Assembly: GCA_947500055.1 (NCBI GenBank)
Contig: CANMQO010000001.1
Location: 310,001 to 374,000, forward strand
Origin: an uncultured Paracoccaceae bacterium
GTDB taxonomy: Bacteria > Pseudomonadota > Alphaproteobacteria > Rhodobacterales > Rhodobacteraceae
DNA: 64,000 nt
Direction: 5' to 3'
The position numbers and the translations under genes were made by a program. Positions 8,163-17,041 of the stretch are shown one piece after another; within the stretch, counting starts at the first letter, position 1, and every line of letters starts with the position of its first letter. Under the pieces are notes generated by a model. It ran no database searches. It saw only the letters and a list, made by a program, of their open reading frames with translations, and was not told where the DNA came from.

Positions 8163-9068
8163 ATGGTGAGGGACGATATGACAATGGCCCTGAGGGTCTG
8201 GCGTGTTCTGGTGGCGGTCTGGACCACGGCCAGCGAAAAGCACCTTGGCCTGATTGCTGCGGGGGTCGCGTTTTTCGGGATGTTCGGGATTTTTCCGGGC
8301 ATTGCCGCCGTGATCGCGATTTTCGGGCTTGTGGCTGATCCTGTTGTGATTGCGGAACAACTGGCCTTGATGGAGGGGATCATTCCCGAGGGCGCCTATG
8401 GGTTGCTGTCAAGTCAGGTCAACGGGCTGGTCAATGCCCCGGCCGAAGCGCTGGGATGGGCCACATTTGTGTCGATAACGCTGGCGCTTTGGTCGTGCCG
8501 GGCAGGGGTCGCGGCCTTGATTGGGGGGTTGAACGCGATTGCGGGGCATCGCCAACGCAACGGGTTTATCCAGCTGTTTGTGGCCTTCCTGCTGACCATG
8601 GCCCTTGTGTCCATGGCGATCATCGCTGTGTTGATGGTTGTTGTCCTGCCTATTGCCGTGACCCTGATTTCATCGCTGACCGCGACCGACTGGTTGCAAC
8701 AGGGCCAGATTGCCTGGCTGCTGGAAGGCGCGCGGTGGCTGATCGCCCTTGGTGTGCTGATCCTGGCGCTCAACCTGCTTTACCGCTATGGCCCTGCCCG
8801 GATCGGGGGCAGGGGCCGCTGGTTTACCGTTGGGGCCTTTGTCGTGGTGATCCTGTGGGTCGCGGCTTCGATGGGATTGTCATATTATCTGAGCAACTTT
8901 GCCAGCTACAATGAGGTTTATGGCTCAATCGGTGCTGTCATCGGTTTACTGCTCTGGCTTTATGTCAGCGCCTACCTGATCCTGTTGGGGGCGGCGCTGA
9001 ACGTTGAGGTGCATGGGCAGACCAAACCGGATAGGGGCGCCGATACGGCTTACCTGACTGAGGGCTAA
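8163..9068 (+). CDS. YihY/BrkB family membrane protein
   Basis: A 301-residue protein with about six membrane helices. The conserved N-terminal stretch LGLIAAGVAFFGMFGIFPGI and the later YRYGPAR motif identify the YihY/virulence-factor BrkB family. The molecular function of this family is unsettled; it was once mislabelled RNase BN. ATG 8163 and ATG 8178 both have acceptable ribosome sites, the latter with GAGGG. It is divergent from the kinase gene and its stop overlaps the stop of the convergent dehydrogenase gene by 4 bp. Confidence 0.88.
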   Translation: MVRDDMTMALRVWRVLVAVWTTASEKHLGLIAAGVAFFGMFGIFPGIAAVIAIFGLVADPVVIAEQLALMEGIIPEGAYGLLSSQVNGLVNAPAEALGWATFVSITLALWSCRAGVAALIGGLNAIAGHRQRNGFIQLFVAFLLTMALVSMAIIAVLMVVVLPIAVTLISSLTATDWLQQGQIAWLLEGARWLIALGVLILALNLLYRYGPARIGGRGRWFTVGAFVVVILWVAASMGLSYYLSNFASYNEVYGSIGAVIGLLLWLYVSAYLILLGAALNVEVHGQTKPDRGADTAYLTEG

Positions 9069-9823
9069 ACCTGTCCGCCCGAAATCTCGACCGTTTGCCC
9101 GTTAATGCTGCGCGCCCCGTCAGAGCAGAGCCACATCAAGGCTGATGTTGTTTCATCCACCTGCAGCAGTTGCCTGCTCCGGTTGCCCTTGGCGATGGCG
9201 GCAATCGCCCCGTCCTCATCAACCCCGAACCGTTTCATCAGGCCGGGCAGTTGGTTGCGCACGATGGCCGTGTCCACATAGCCGGGGCAGAGCGCGTTGA
9301 AGGTGATGGGCCGGTGCAGATATTCCTCTGACAGCCCGTGGATCAGGCCGATCACCCCATGTTTGCTGACCGTGTAGGGCACGGCGTTTTTCAGACCCCG
9401 CACACCGGCGATGGAACTGATCACGATCATGCGCCCGGCGTCCTCTGGCCCCAGTGTCGCAAGGGCGGCTTGCACCGTCAGAAACACCCCGTCAAGATTG
9501 GTCACCATGGTGCGCCGCCAGTCGGCGAGGGTGGTCTGATCAAAGGGCTTGCCTTCGGCGATACCGGCATTGGCGATGCAGATCTGAACCGGCCCGCGCG
9601 CTTTAGCCGCTGCTGCGATCCCGTCGCGCACCGAAACCTCATCGCTGACATCCATCACCAACGGGTGCAGCCGTTCATGCAGTGCGGCAACTTCGTCCAG
9701 CTTGTCCGCCCGTCTGCCGGTGATGGTCACATCCGCCCCGGCCTTGGCCAAGGCGATGGCGACGTCCTTGCCGATGCCGGTGCCCCCACCGGTGACCAGC
9801 GCGTGTTTTCCTGCATGTTCCAT
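9065..9823 (-). CDS. Short-chain dehydrogenase/reductase, 3-hydroxybutyrate-dehydrogenase-like
   Basis: A 252-residue classical SDR. It has the NAD(P)-binding TGGGTGIG, the NAG motif, catalytic Ser in VISSIAG and the YTVSK dyad, with a C-terminal SGGQV ending. ATG at 9823 follows GGAGG by six bases, so the in-frame upstream ATG is rejected. The PGYVDT segment resembles D-3-hydroxybutyrate dehydrogenases, but that assignment is tentative. The nearest same-strand genes do not form an operon with it. Confidence 0.85.
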   Translation of the reverse strand: MEHAGKHALVTGGGTGIGKDVAIALAKAGADVTITGRRADKLDEVAALHERLHPLVMDVSDEVSVRDGIAAAAKARGPVQICIANAGIAEGKPFDQTTLADWRRTMVTNLDGVFLTVQAALATLGPEDAGRMIVISSIAGVRGLKNAVPYTVSKHGVIGLIHGLSEEYLHRPITFNALCPGYVDTAIVRNQLPGLMKRFGVDEDGAIAAIAKGNRSRQLLQVDETTSALMWLCSDGARSINGQTVEISGGQV

Positions 9824-9915
9824 GAGTGCCTCCGTTTTCCACGGCGATGCTACAGCGGTGGACACAATCAGCAAGGGGCGTGGCAGTCTTTTGCCGTGTC
9901 GCGTAAAAGGATGTC

Positions 9916-10365
9916 ATGAAATGGATCGATATCCCCCCCGTCTGGCTGGTTCTGGCGATTATCATGGCTTGGATGATCGCGGATGTGCAGCCCGCCCGGC
10001 TGGCTTTTGGCGGCCCGGTGATGGATCTGCTGGGTGGTCTGCTGGTTGGTGGCGGGATTGTGTTGATACTGCTGGCGATGGCCGAGATGCGCAAAAGGAA
10101 AACCACAATTGTCCCGCATCGCGAGGCTGACAACCTTGTCACGACGGGTATTTTCAAACGCAGCCGCAACCCGATCTATCTTGGTGATGCGCTGGTTCTG
10201 GCGGGGCTCGCGCTGCGTTGGGATGCACCGATTGCCCTGATTCTGGTGCCGCTTTTCATGTTCACCATCACAACCCGTTTCATTCTGCCCGAAGAGGATG
10301 GTTTGCGGCGCAAATTTCGCGCGGAATTTGCCCGTTACTGCCAGAAGACACGGCGCTGGCTCTGA
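9916..10365 (+). CDS. Isoprenylcysteine carboxyl methyltransferase family protein
   Basis: A 149-residue membrane protein with N-terminal helices and the family core RSRNPIYLGDALVLAG followed by PEEDGLRRKFRAEFARYC. This matches the ICMT/phospholipid methyltransferase superfamily (PEMT/STE14 group), whose C-terminus binds S-adenosylmethionine at the membrane face. Bacterial members of this size rarely have a known substrate. It is transcribed divergently from the dehydrogenase gene with 92 bp between starts, and lies upstream of pntA. Confidence 0.82.
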   Translation: MKWIDIPPVWLVLAIIMAWMIADVQPARLAFGGPVMDLLGGLLVGGGIVLILLAMAEMRKRKTTIVPHREADNLVTTGIFKRSRNPIYLGDALVLAGLALRWDAPIALILVPLFMFTITTRFILPEEDGLRRKFRAEFARYCQKTRRWL

Positions 10366-10488
10366 CATGCGCTAACAGTGTTGTAATTTCCGCGTGATAC
10401 AAAAGAACGCGATCTCCGCTCTCTTGTGAAATATTATTCTGCACTGTAATCCAACCCGGAACGCATGAGCAAATATGGGGGATGGTCC

Positions 10489-12063
10489 GTGAAAATCGGC
10501 ACACCAAAAGAGATATTTGAGGGCGAAGATCGGGTTGCGATGACCCCGGCTTCGGTAAAGGATTTGCAAAAGCTGGGCTTCGATTGTGTGATCGAAACCG
10601 GTGCTGGCACAAAGGCAGGTTTTTCCGATCAGACTTATGTTGATGCGGGCGCCGAGGTGGTCAAGACGGCCGCAGCCCTGTTCAAGGCTGCCGATATCGT
10701 GGCCAAGGTGCGCCCGCCGGAAGAGACTGAAATCAAGCGCTTGCGTGAAGGGCAGACCCTGATTTCATTCTTCTATCCGAGCCAGAACGAAAAGCTGATG
10801 GAGGCCGCTAACAAGAAGGGCGCAACCGTTATTGCCATGGACATGGTGCCACGCATCAGCCGCGCCCAGAAGATGGATGCCCTGTCATCCATGGCCAATA
10901 TCGCGGGCTACCGTGCGGTGATCGAGGCAGGCAACAATTTTGGTCGCTTCTTTACCGGACAGGTCACCGCCGCTGGCAAGGTTCCCCCCGCCAAGGTGCT
11001 GGTTGTCGGTGCCGGTGTTGCAGGGCTTGCCGCAATTGGGACCGCCACATCGCTGGGTGCGATCACCTACGCCTTTGACGTCCGTCCCGAAGTGGCCGAG
11101 CAGGTTGAGAGTATGGGCGCGGAATTCGTCTTCCTCGATTTCGAGGAAGATCAGCAGGACGGATCGGCGACGGGTGGCTATGCTGCTGTGTCCAGCCCGG
11201 AGTTTGCTGCCGCCCAATTGGCCAAGTTCCGCGAAATTGCCCCCGATATGGATATCGTGATCACGACCGCATTGATCCCGGGTCGCGACGCGCCGGAGCT
11301 TTGGACCAAGGATATGGTTGAGAGCATGAAGCCCGGTTCCGTCATTGTTGACCTTGCGGCCGAGCGTGGCGGGAACTGCAAACTGACCGTCAAGGATGAA
11401 AAGATCGTCACTGACAACGGTGTCACGATCATCGGTTATACCGACTTCCCCAGCCGGATGGCCGCCCAGTCATCGACCCTATATGCCACGAATATTCGCC
11501 ATATGATGACCGATCTGACGCCTGAGAAGGATGGTCAGGTCAATCATAACATGGAGGATGACGTGATCCGGGGGGCGACCGCCACCCATAAGGGCGAGAT
11601 CACATTCCCGCCGCCGCCGCCCAAGGTGCAGGCGATTGCGGCCCAACCCAGAAAAGAGCCGCCAAAGGAGCTGACGCCCGAAGAAAAGCGCGCGCAGGAA
11701 CTGGCGGAATTCAAGCAACAGACCCGTAATCAGGTGACCCTGCTGGTGGTTGGCGCGGTGCTGCTGCTGGCAGTGGGTTGGGTGGCGCCGCCCAGCTTCA
11801 TGCAGCATTTCATTGTGTTTGTGCTGGCGGTTTTCGTGGGCTTCCAGGTGATCTGGGGCGTCGCCCATTCGCTGCACACGCCGCTGATGGCTGTCACCAA
11901 CGCGATTTCGTCAATCATCATTCTGGGCGCATTGACGCAGATCGGGTCGGGGTCGTTCCTTGTGATCGTTCTGGCGGCCTTGGCGGTCTTTATGACCGGG
12001 ATCAACATATTCGGCGGCTTTCTTGTGACACGGCGCATGCTCGCCATGTTCCAGAAATCTTAA
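10489..12063 (+). CDS. pntA: NAD(P) transhydrogenase subunit alpha
   Basis: A 524-residue subunit of the proton-translocating transhydrogenase that makes NADPH from NADH using proton motive force. The N-terminal part is the NAD(H)-binding domain I (VGAGVAGLAAIGTATSLGA, RPEVAEQVESMGAEF). After a Pro-rich linker near residue 385, four membrane helices follow, as in the Escherichia coli-type fused alpha subunit. GTG at 10489 behind GGGGGA was chosen because family members start MKIGTPKE; ATG at 10465 is an alternative. pntB begins 14 bp downstream. Confidence 0.93.
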   Translation: MKIGTPKEIFEGEDRVAMTPASVKDLQKLGFDCVIETGAGTKAGFSDQTYVDAGAEVVKTAAALFKAADIVAKVRPPEETEIKRLREGQTLISFFYPSQNEKLMEAANKKGATVIAMDMVPRISRAQKMDALSSMANIAGYRAVIEAGNNFGRFFTGQVTAAGKVPPAKVLVVGAGVAGLAAIGTATSLGAITYAFDVRPEVAEQVESMGAEFVFLDFEEDQQDGSATGGYAAVSSPEFAAAQLAKFREIAPDMDIVITTALIPGRDAPELWTKDMVESMKPGSVIVDLAAERGGNCKLTVKDEKIVTDNGVTIIGYTDFPSRMAAQSSTLYATNIRHMMTDLTPEKDGQVNHNMEDDVIRGATATHKGEITFPPPPPKVQAIAAQPRKEPPKELTPEEKRAQELAEFKQQTRNQVTLLVVGAVLLLAVGWVAPPSFMQHFIVFVLAVFVGFQVIWGVAHSLHTPLMAVTNAISSIIILGALTQIGSGSFLVIVLAALAVFMTGINIFGGFLVTRRMLAMFQKS

Positions 12064-12077
12064 AGGGGTAGGGAACA

Positions 12078-13502
12078 ATGGAAATTGGTTTCACAACAGC
12101 GGCTTATGTTGTCGCAGCAGTTCTCTTCATCCTGTCACTGGGTGGCTTGTCAAATCAGGAAAGCGCCAAGCGAGCGGTCTGGTATGGAATTGCCGGTATG
12201 GCGCTGGCGGTTTGTGCCACGCTGATCGGACCCGGTTCGGGGTTCTGGTTGCTTTCGGTCATACTGATCGCTGCGGGCGGGATCATCGGTTATCAGCTGG
12301 CCACCAAGGTCCAGATGACCCAGATGCCAGAGCTTGTCGCGGCGATGCATTCGCTGGTTGGTCTGGCGGCGGTATTTGTCGGCCTGATCGCCCATATCCA
12401 GATCGGCAATGTGGCGACCGGTGATCCAGCGACATTTGGTGCCTTTGCCCAGTTGATTGCCAAGAAATCGGCGGTAGAGATCAATATTCTGCGGGTCGAG
12501 TTGTTCCTGGGGATCTTCATCGGTGCCATCACCTTTACCGGGTCGGTCATTGCCTATGGCAAGCTGGCGGGCAAGGTGGACAGTGCCGCGAAGAAGCTGC
12601 CCGGTGGCCATATGCTGAATGCGGGTGCGGCCATTCTGTCGCTGGTCTGTCTGGTCTGGTATTTCAATTCCGGGGCCTTCCTGCCGCTATTGCTGATGAC
12701 GCTGGCGGCATTGTTCATCGGCTATCATCTGATCATGGGGATTGGCGGGGCGGATATGCCTGTCGTTGTGTCCATGCTGAACAGCTATTCCGGCTGGGCG
12801 GCGGCGGCGATTGGTTTCAGCCTTGGCAATGATCTGTTGATCGTTGTGGGTGCGCTGGTTGGGTCTTCCGGTGCGATCCTGTCCTACATCATGTGCAAGG
12901 CGATGAACCGGTCCTTTATCAGCGTGATCCTGGGCGGCTTTGGTGGCCCAGCGGGTGAGCAGATGGCCGTGGAAGGTGAGCAGGTGGCGATTGATGCCGA
13001 CGGCGTGGCGACCGCCCTGAACGAGGCTGATTCAGTCATCATCATTCCCGGTTACGGGATGGCTGTCGCGCAGGCGCAATCGGCAGTTGCTGAACTGGTC
13101 CGCAAGCTGCGTGCGCAGGGCAAGAATGTGCGTTTTGCCATTCACCCTGTTGCGGGTCGCTTGCCCGGTCACATGAATGTCCTGCTGGCGGAGGCCAAGG
13201 TGCCTTATGACATCGTGATGGAGATGGACGAGATCAATGATGATTTCCCGGATACGGATGTTGCCATTGTCATCGGATCCAATGACATCGTGAACCCGGC
13301 CGCACAGGACGACCCGAACAGCCCGATCGCTGGCATGCCGGTGCTGGAATGCTGGAAGGCCAAGCAGGTGTTTGTGTCCAAGCGCGGCCAGGGCACAGGC
13401 TATTCCGGTATCGAGAACCCGTTGTTCTTCAAGGACAATACCCGGATGTTCTATGGCGATGCGAAAGCATCACTTGATACGCTGCTGCCCAAGATCGACT
13501 GA
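12078..13502 (+). CDS. pntB: NAD(P) transhydrogenase subunit beta
   Basis: A 474-residue partner of PntA. Nine or so N-terminal helices form the membrane part, including [20 protein letters not shown] and the [19 protein letters not shown] segment. The C-terminal NADP(H)-binding domain III carries [10 protein letters not shown], the [19 protein letters not shown] region and the [17 protein letters not shown] lid. ATG at 12078 follows AGGGAACA. The gene is closely spaced behind pntA and is followed by a strong intrinsic terminator, so pntAB is a self-contained operon. Confidence 0.95.
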   Translation: MEIGFTTAAYVVAAVLFILSLGGLSNQESAKRAVWYGIAGMALAVCATLIGPGSGFWLLSVILIAAGGIIGYQLATKVQMTQMPELVAAMHSLVGLAAVFVGLIAHIQIGNVATGDPATFGAFAQLIAKKSAVEINILRVELFLGIFIGAITFTGSVIAYGKLAGKVDSAAKKLPGGHMLNAGAAILSLVCLVWYFNSGAFLPLLLMTLAALFIGYHLIMGIGGADMPVVVSMLNSYSGWAAAAIGFSLGNDLLIVVGALVGSSGAILSYIMCKAMNRSFISVILGGFGGPAGEQMAVEGEQVAIDADGVATALNEADSVIIIPGYGMAVAQAQSAVAELVRKLRAQGKNVRFAIHPVAGRLPGHMNVLLAEAKVPYDIVMEMDEINDDFPDTDVAIVIGSNDIVNPAAQDDPNSPIAGMPVLECWKAKQVFVSKRGQGTGYSGIENPLFFKDNTRMFYGDAKASLDTLLPKID

Positions 13503-13525
13503 TCTGGTTGACAGCTGGTAAATGG

Positions 13526-13555
13526 ACCGCCCGCGTGATGCGCGGGCGGTTTTTT
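13526..13555 (+). terminator. Intrinsic terminator after pntB
   Basis: A perfect 10-bp GC-rich stem, ACCGCCCGCG with CGCGGGCGGT, around a five-base loop is followed directly by six T residues, 23 bases beyond the pntB stop. This is a textbook rho-independent terminator on the plus strand. Confidence 0.92.
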
Positions 13556-13581
13556 GTTGCGACGTTCCCACATTGTGCCGA

Positions 13582-13644
13582 GGGCAGCCCCTGACCCTGG
13601 GTGGGGGTGAAGCCCCCTCCCGTGGGGAGGGTCGGGGGCTGCCC
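13582..13644. repeat. GC-rich inverted repeat
   Basis: Arms at 13582-13598 and 13628-13644 match as reverse complements in 16 of 17 positions (GGGCAGCCCCTGACCCT against AGGGTCGGGGGCTGCCC). The interior can form a second small GGGGG/CCCCC hairpin. No U-run follows, so it is not a plain terminator. It resembles a dispersed extragenic palindrome; copy number elsewhere in the genome is unknown. Confidence 0.6.
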
Positions 13645-13760
13645 GACCTGTCGGCCGGGCGAGGTGTCCGTTATCGGACCGTTCGGGGTTGTTAATCCCG
13701 CATTCTGTGCGACATCCTGAAAAGCGCCATGTTATCAGTCATCTACGTTGGAATTTGACT

Positions 13761-13802
13761 GTCGGCAGTGCGTCGGATTTGTGTCGGCGAAACGTCGGAC
13801 CC
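13761..13802. repeat. Four-unit GTCGG direct repeat, 11-bp period
   Basis: GTCGG occurs at 13761, 13772, 13783 and 13794, exactly 11 bp apart, and ends in GTCGGACCC. A second 42-bp array with the same period and ending lies at 52073-52114; the two agree at about 36 of 42 positions. The array is 141 bp upstream of the phospholipase-D-family gene. Spacing of about one helical turn suggests a multi-site protein-binding element, but no known motif is recognised. Confidence 0.75.
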
Positions 13803-13942
13803 CAACGGGCGTTCCCCGCAGGTCTTGTTAACGAATTGCGTTATAGCGCCCATCCCATTGCCATCAGGTGAATGCGCCGCACTTGATATCATGGCCCATC
13901 GCTGCCACGCTTGCCCCATATTTTAAGTATGGAGGGATTATT

Positions 13943-15004
13943 ATGCCCGTTTCTGTTGGCGCGATTACGCTGTTTATGGGCCCCGTTAACGTGGGTGCCC
14001 CTGATGATCTGGAAGGTCCGATCATAGATTTTATCGGTGCCGCCCAGACCGAGTTGCTGGTGTCGGTTCAAGAGCTGGACCATCGCCCGATTGCCGATGC
14101 CCTGATTGCCGCCCGCAGACGTGGCGTGCGGGTGCAGGTTATTCTGGAGCAGGATTACCTGCGTGAGCGCCAGGTGCCGGAGGGTGATGGGCTGGGCGCG
14201 CAGGAGTTGAACCGCGAGTTACTGACCCTGATCCTGCGGGTTGGTGTGGACGCCAAGGCGGATTACAATCCGCAAATCTTTCACCAGAAATTCATCGTTC
14301 GCGACAGGCAGGCTCTGTTGACGGGATCGACCAATTTTACCACCACCGGGGTCACCAGAAACCTGAACCATCTGGCCATTCTTGAGGATGTGGAGGTCGC
14401 CCGCGAATATGCCCGCGAGTTCCGCCAGATGCGGCGCGGTGTATTTGGCAAGCGCAGTCTTGAGACACCGCGCAAACCGCTGGAGGATCATTTCGTGAGT
14501 GGCGTGCGCGCCAAGCCGCTCTTTGCCCCTGATCATGCTCCGGAGATGGAATTCATCAAACAGATGATCAAGGCGGAGACCCGGATTGATTTTGCTGTCT
14601 TCACCTTTGCCCAATCGTCGGGGATCGACGATGCGCTGGTCAATGCCCGCCAGAAGGGGCTGGCCGTGCAAGGCGTGCTGGACCGCAGGCAGGCCAATCA
14701 GGAATGGGCGTCAAAGGGGACGCTTGTGGATGGGGGCATTACCCTGCATCGCAACAAGACCGGGACAGGGGTGCGCAAGATCCATCACAAGCTGATGGTC
14801 ATTGACGATGCCCTGACCGTCATCGGCAGTTTCAATTACACCGGCCCGGCCAATCTGGTGAATGACGAAAACATCATGGTGCTGGGTGATCTGGATTTGC
14901 CGCCCGGGCAGGCGCGTGATGATCAGGAAATCCTTGCCCGTTATGCCCGCGATGAGATTGACCGGATCATTGCCGAGCAGGCGGAGCCGATCGACGTCAC
15001 GTAG
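13943..15004 (+). CDS. Phospholipase-D-like domain protein
   Basis: A 353-residue protein with two HKD motifs: His114-Lys116-Asp121 in FHQKFIVRD and His281-Lys283-Asp288 in IHHKLMVIDD, each followed by the usual GS(T/F)N(F/Y)T strand. Two such motifs form one active site for phosphodiester cleavage. No signal peptide is evident, and the substrate could be a lipid or nucleic acid (the family includes Nuc-type nucleases). ATG at 13943 follows GGAGGGAT, so upstream in-frame starts are rejected. It is a single-gene unit ending at a bidirectional terminator. Confidence 0.88.
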   Translation: MPVSVGAITLFMGPVNVGAPDDLEGPIIDFIGAAQTELLVSVQELDHRPIADALIAARRRGVRVQVILEQDYLRERQVPEGDGLGAQELNRELLTLILRVGVDAKADYNPQIFHQKFIVRDRQALLTGSTNFTTTGVTRNLNHLAILEDVEVAREYAREFRQMRRGVFGKRSLETPRKPLEDHFVSGVRAKPLFAPDHAPEMEFIKQMIKAETRIDFAVFTFAQSSGIDDALVNARQKGLAVQGVLDRRQANQEWASKGTLVDGGITLHRNKTGTGVRKIHHKLMVIDDALTVIGSFNYTGPANLVNDENIMVLGDLDLPPGQARDDQEILARYARDEIDRIIAEQAEPIDVT

Positions 15005-15018
15005 CCTCGCAATAAAAA

Positions 15019-15046
15019 AGGGCGGCCCGTCGCGCAGGGCCGCCCT
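15019..15046. terminator. Bidirectional intrinsic terminator
   Basis: A perfect 10-bp stem, AGGGCGGCCC with GGGCCGCCCT, has an eight-base loop. On the minus strand it is followed by a run of T residues (from the plus-strand AAAAAA at 15013-15018), serving the sugar ABC operon. On the plus strand a short TTTT follows after a gap, serving the phospholipase-D-family gene. Confidence 0.88.
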
Positions 15047-15069
15047 AATGTTTTGTGATGGTGGAACAG

Positions 15070-15840
15070 TCAGATCGCTGCCAGTTCCTGCTCAAGATCG
15101 CCCATTTCGGCACCACCTGACATCAGGCGGCGCATTTCCTCGTCCCCGATCTCGGCCGCTTTGCCAGCGCCAATGACCTTGCCCAGGGCGAGGAAGGTGA
15201 ACCGGTCGCCCACAAGCCGCGAATGGATTTCGTTATGGGTGATGAAGATGATCGCGATATCGCCGCGCGCGCGGACCCTTTTGATGGTTTTCAGAACGCC
15301 CATCTGCTGCTTTTGCCCAAGCGCCGATGTGGGTTCGTCAAGGATCAGCACCTTGGCCCCGAAATGGATTGCCCGCGCGATGGCCAGCGTCTGGCGCTGA
15401 CCGCCTGACATGGTGCCGACGGCCTGTGTCGGGTCGGAAAAGTCGATCCCGATTTTCAGCATCTCGTCATGGGCGATCTGGTTCATCTCGTCCATGCGCA
15501 GGGTGCCCAGCGGCCCCTTGAGCTCGCGCCCCATGAAGAAGTTGCGCGTCACGCTCATCAACTGGTTTAGCGCAAGATCCTGATACACGGTCCCGATCCC
15601 GGCGTCTGATGCGTCGCGGGGGGATCGGAAGTTGACCGGTTTTCCTTCGATCAGGATGTTGCCTTCGGTGGGCTGGTGGACCCCGGCCAGCGTTTTGATC
15701 AGCGTTGATTTACCCGCCCCGTTATCGCCCAGAAGGGCGTGGACTTCGCCGGGGTAGACCTCGAGATCGACGCCGCCAAGGGCGGTGAACGGACCAAAGC
15801 GTTTGACCAGTTTTTCAACTTTCAGATAGGGTTCGGCCAT
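15070..15840 (-). CDS. Sugar ABC transporter ATP-binding protein
   Basis: A 256-residue ATPase with one nucleotide-binding domain: Walker A LLGDNGAGKSTLIK, signature MSGGQRQTLAIARA, Walker B VLILDEPTSALG and the switch His in FITHNE. A single-domain protein of this sort is typical of FrcA-type sugar importers rather than the duplicated RbsA type. ATG at 15840 is two bases beyond the permease stop and is preceded by GGGAGGG. It energises import by the membrane protein encoded immediately upstream. Confidence 0.92.
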   Translation of the reverse strand: MAEPYLKVEKLVKRFGPFTALGGVDLEVYPGEVHALLGDNGAGKSTLIKTLAGVHQPTEGNILIEGKPVNFRSPRDASDAGIGTVYQDLALNQLMSVTRNFFMGRELKGPLGTLRMDEMNQIAHDEMLKIGIDFSDPTQAVGTMSGGQRQTLAIARAIHFGAKVLILDEPTSALGQKQQMGVLKTIKRVRARGDIAIIFITHNEIHSRLVGDRFTFLALGKVIGAGKAAEIGDEEMRRLMSGGAEMGDLEQELAAI

Positions 15841-15841
15841 C

Positions 15842-16954
15842 TTAGATCCCTCCCGTGATACGTTTGCGGATACGTTCATTGGCAAAGACGGCCGCCAGCA
15901 GGATGCCGCCCAGGAAAACCCGGAACCACGCCCCGTCGATGGCCGGGATGAAGAACACGGCATTGGCCACAAGACCCACAGTGATCGCCCCGAAGACCAC
16001 CCCGATCACCGATCCGAACCCGCCCGTCATCAGCGTGCCCCCGACAACGGCAATGGCGATGGCGAACAGCTCCATCAGGTTGCCCTTGGCGGCGTCGGAT
16101 GTGTTGGTGTCAAAGACCTGACAGGCCGCGAACATGGTGGCGCAGAAGGCGGTGAACATGAACAGCCCGATCTTGACCCGGTTTACCGGGACGCCATTGG
16201 CACGTGCGGCTTCCTTGTTGTCACCAGTGGCATAGATCCAGTTGCCGATCTGGGTCCGGCTGAGGATGAAATAGGCGATACCGGCGATAACAAGCCACCA
16301 GAGGAAGCGCGCATCGAACCCTTCGACCCATTGTTCCCCCCGCCGGTTGAGATTGCCGCCCAGCATGAACCACAGGTCATAGAACCAGCCAAAGACATCG
16401 CCGCCGAGGATATCGGCGAACCAGCTCGTTTCCTTATAGTCGGGCAGGCCCGAGATCTGCGTGGATTTGTTGATCAGGCGAAAGCTGACCTCGGTCACGC
16501 CGCGCAGGAAAAAGAGAAAGGCGAGTGTCACGATGAAGCTGGACAGCCCCGACCGGACAACCACGGTGCCGATCACCCAGCCCAGGGCCAATGTCATGGC
16601 CAGCGTGATGATAAAGGCGGTGAAGGGTGTTGCCTCGCCCAGGCCGAATGGCAGCCCCCATTTGAGCATCATCGCCATGGACATGCCCGCAAAGCCGATC
16701 ATCGATCCAATCGAGAGGTCGAATTCCCCGGATATCATCAACACCGCCGCCCCGGTGGCGATGATCCCGTATTGCGCGATGATGGCGATATTGTTTTTAA
16801 GACCCAGCGCGTTGAAGGATTTCCCTTCGGAGGCAATGGCCAGCGCCACGATGATGATGATCATCACCACGAAAGACCCGATCTCTGGCCGTCTGATCAG
16901 TTTCTGGAATGCCGTTTCCTGTTGTAGCCTGTCGGCTTCGTTCTGGTTGGCCAT
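15842..16954 (-). CDS. Sugar ABC transporter permease
   Basis: A 370-residue membrane protein of the ribose/xylose/fructose permease family (BPD_transp_2), with about ten helices. Diagnostic pieces are MISGEFDLSIGSMIGFAGM and the late GDNKEAARANGVPVNRVKI cytoplasmic loop that contacts the ATPase, followed by VVGGTLMTGGFGSVIG. It forms the homodimeric channel with the neighbouring ATPase. A hairpin separates it from the binding-protein gene upstream, which would lower its expression relative to the receptor. Confidence 0.92.
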   Translation of the reverse strand: MANQNEADRLQQETAFQKLIRRPEIGSFVVMIIIIVALAIASEGKSFNALGLKNNIAIIAQYGIIATGAAVLMISGEFDLSIGSMIGFAGMSMAMMLKWGLPFGLGEATPFTAFIITLAMTLALGWVIGTVVVRSGLSSFIVTLAFLFFLRGVTEVSFRLINKSTQISGLPDYKETSWFADILGGDVFGWFYDLWFMLGGNLNRRGEQWVEGFDARFLWWLVIAGIAYFILSRTQIGNWIYATGDNKEAARANGVPVNRVKIGLFMFTAFCATMFAACQVFDTNTSDAAKGNLMELFAIAIAVVGGTLMTGGFGSVIGVVFGAITVGLVANAVFFIPAIDGAWFRVFLGGILLAAVFANERIRKRITGGI

Positions 16955-16992
16955 TTGAAAGCGCCCCTTTTCGCTTTTGATCGTCTCATAAA

Positions 16993-17019
16993 GAACAGGC
17001 GGCTAAGCGCCGCCTGTTC
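16993..17019 (-). terminator. Intercistronic hairpin after the sugar-binding protein gene
   Basis: An 11-bp perfect stem, GAACAGGCGGC with GCCGCCTGTTC, around a five-base loop lies between the binding-protein stop and the permease start. A short T-containing stretch follows on the minus strand. The position fits partial termination or 3' end protection that makes receptor mRNA more abundant. Confidence 0.7.
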
Positions 17020-17041
17020 CGGGTGTTTGAGAGTGAGGACC

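Larger units (their letters stand above)
13503..13942. other. Repeat-rich 440-bp spacer without a supported gene
   Basis: After the pntB terminator this stretch holds a long GC-rich inverted repeat (13582-13644) and an array of four GTCGG units at 11-bp spacing (13761-13802). The rest, including a frame at 13689-13871, has no ribosome site, no recognisable protein and no coding-like base pattern. The phospholipase-D-family gene starts at its right end behind a good ribosome site. Confidence 0.6.
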
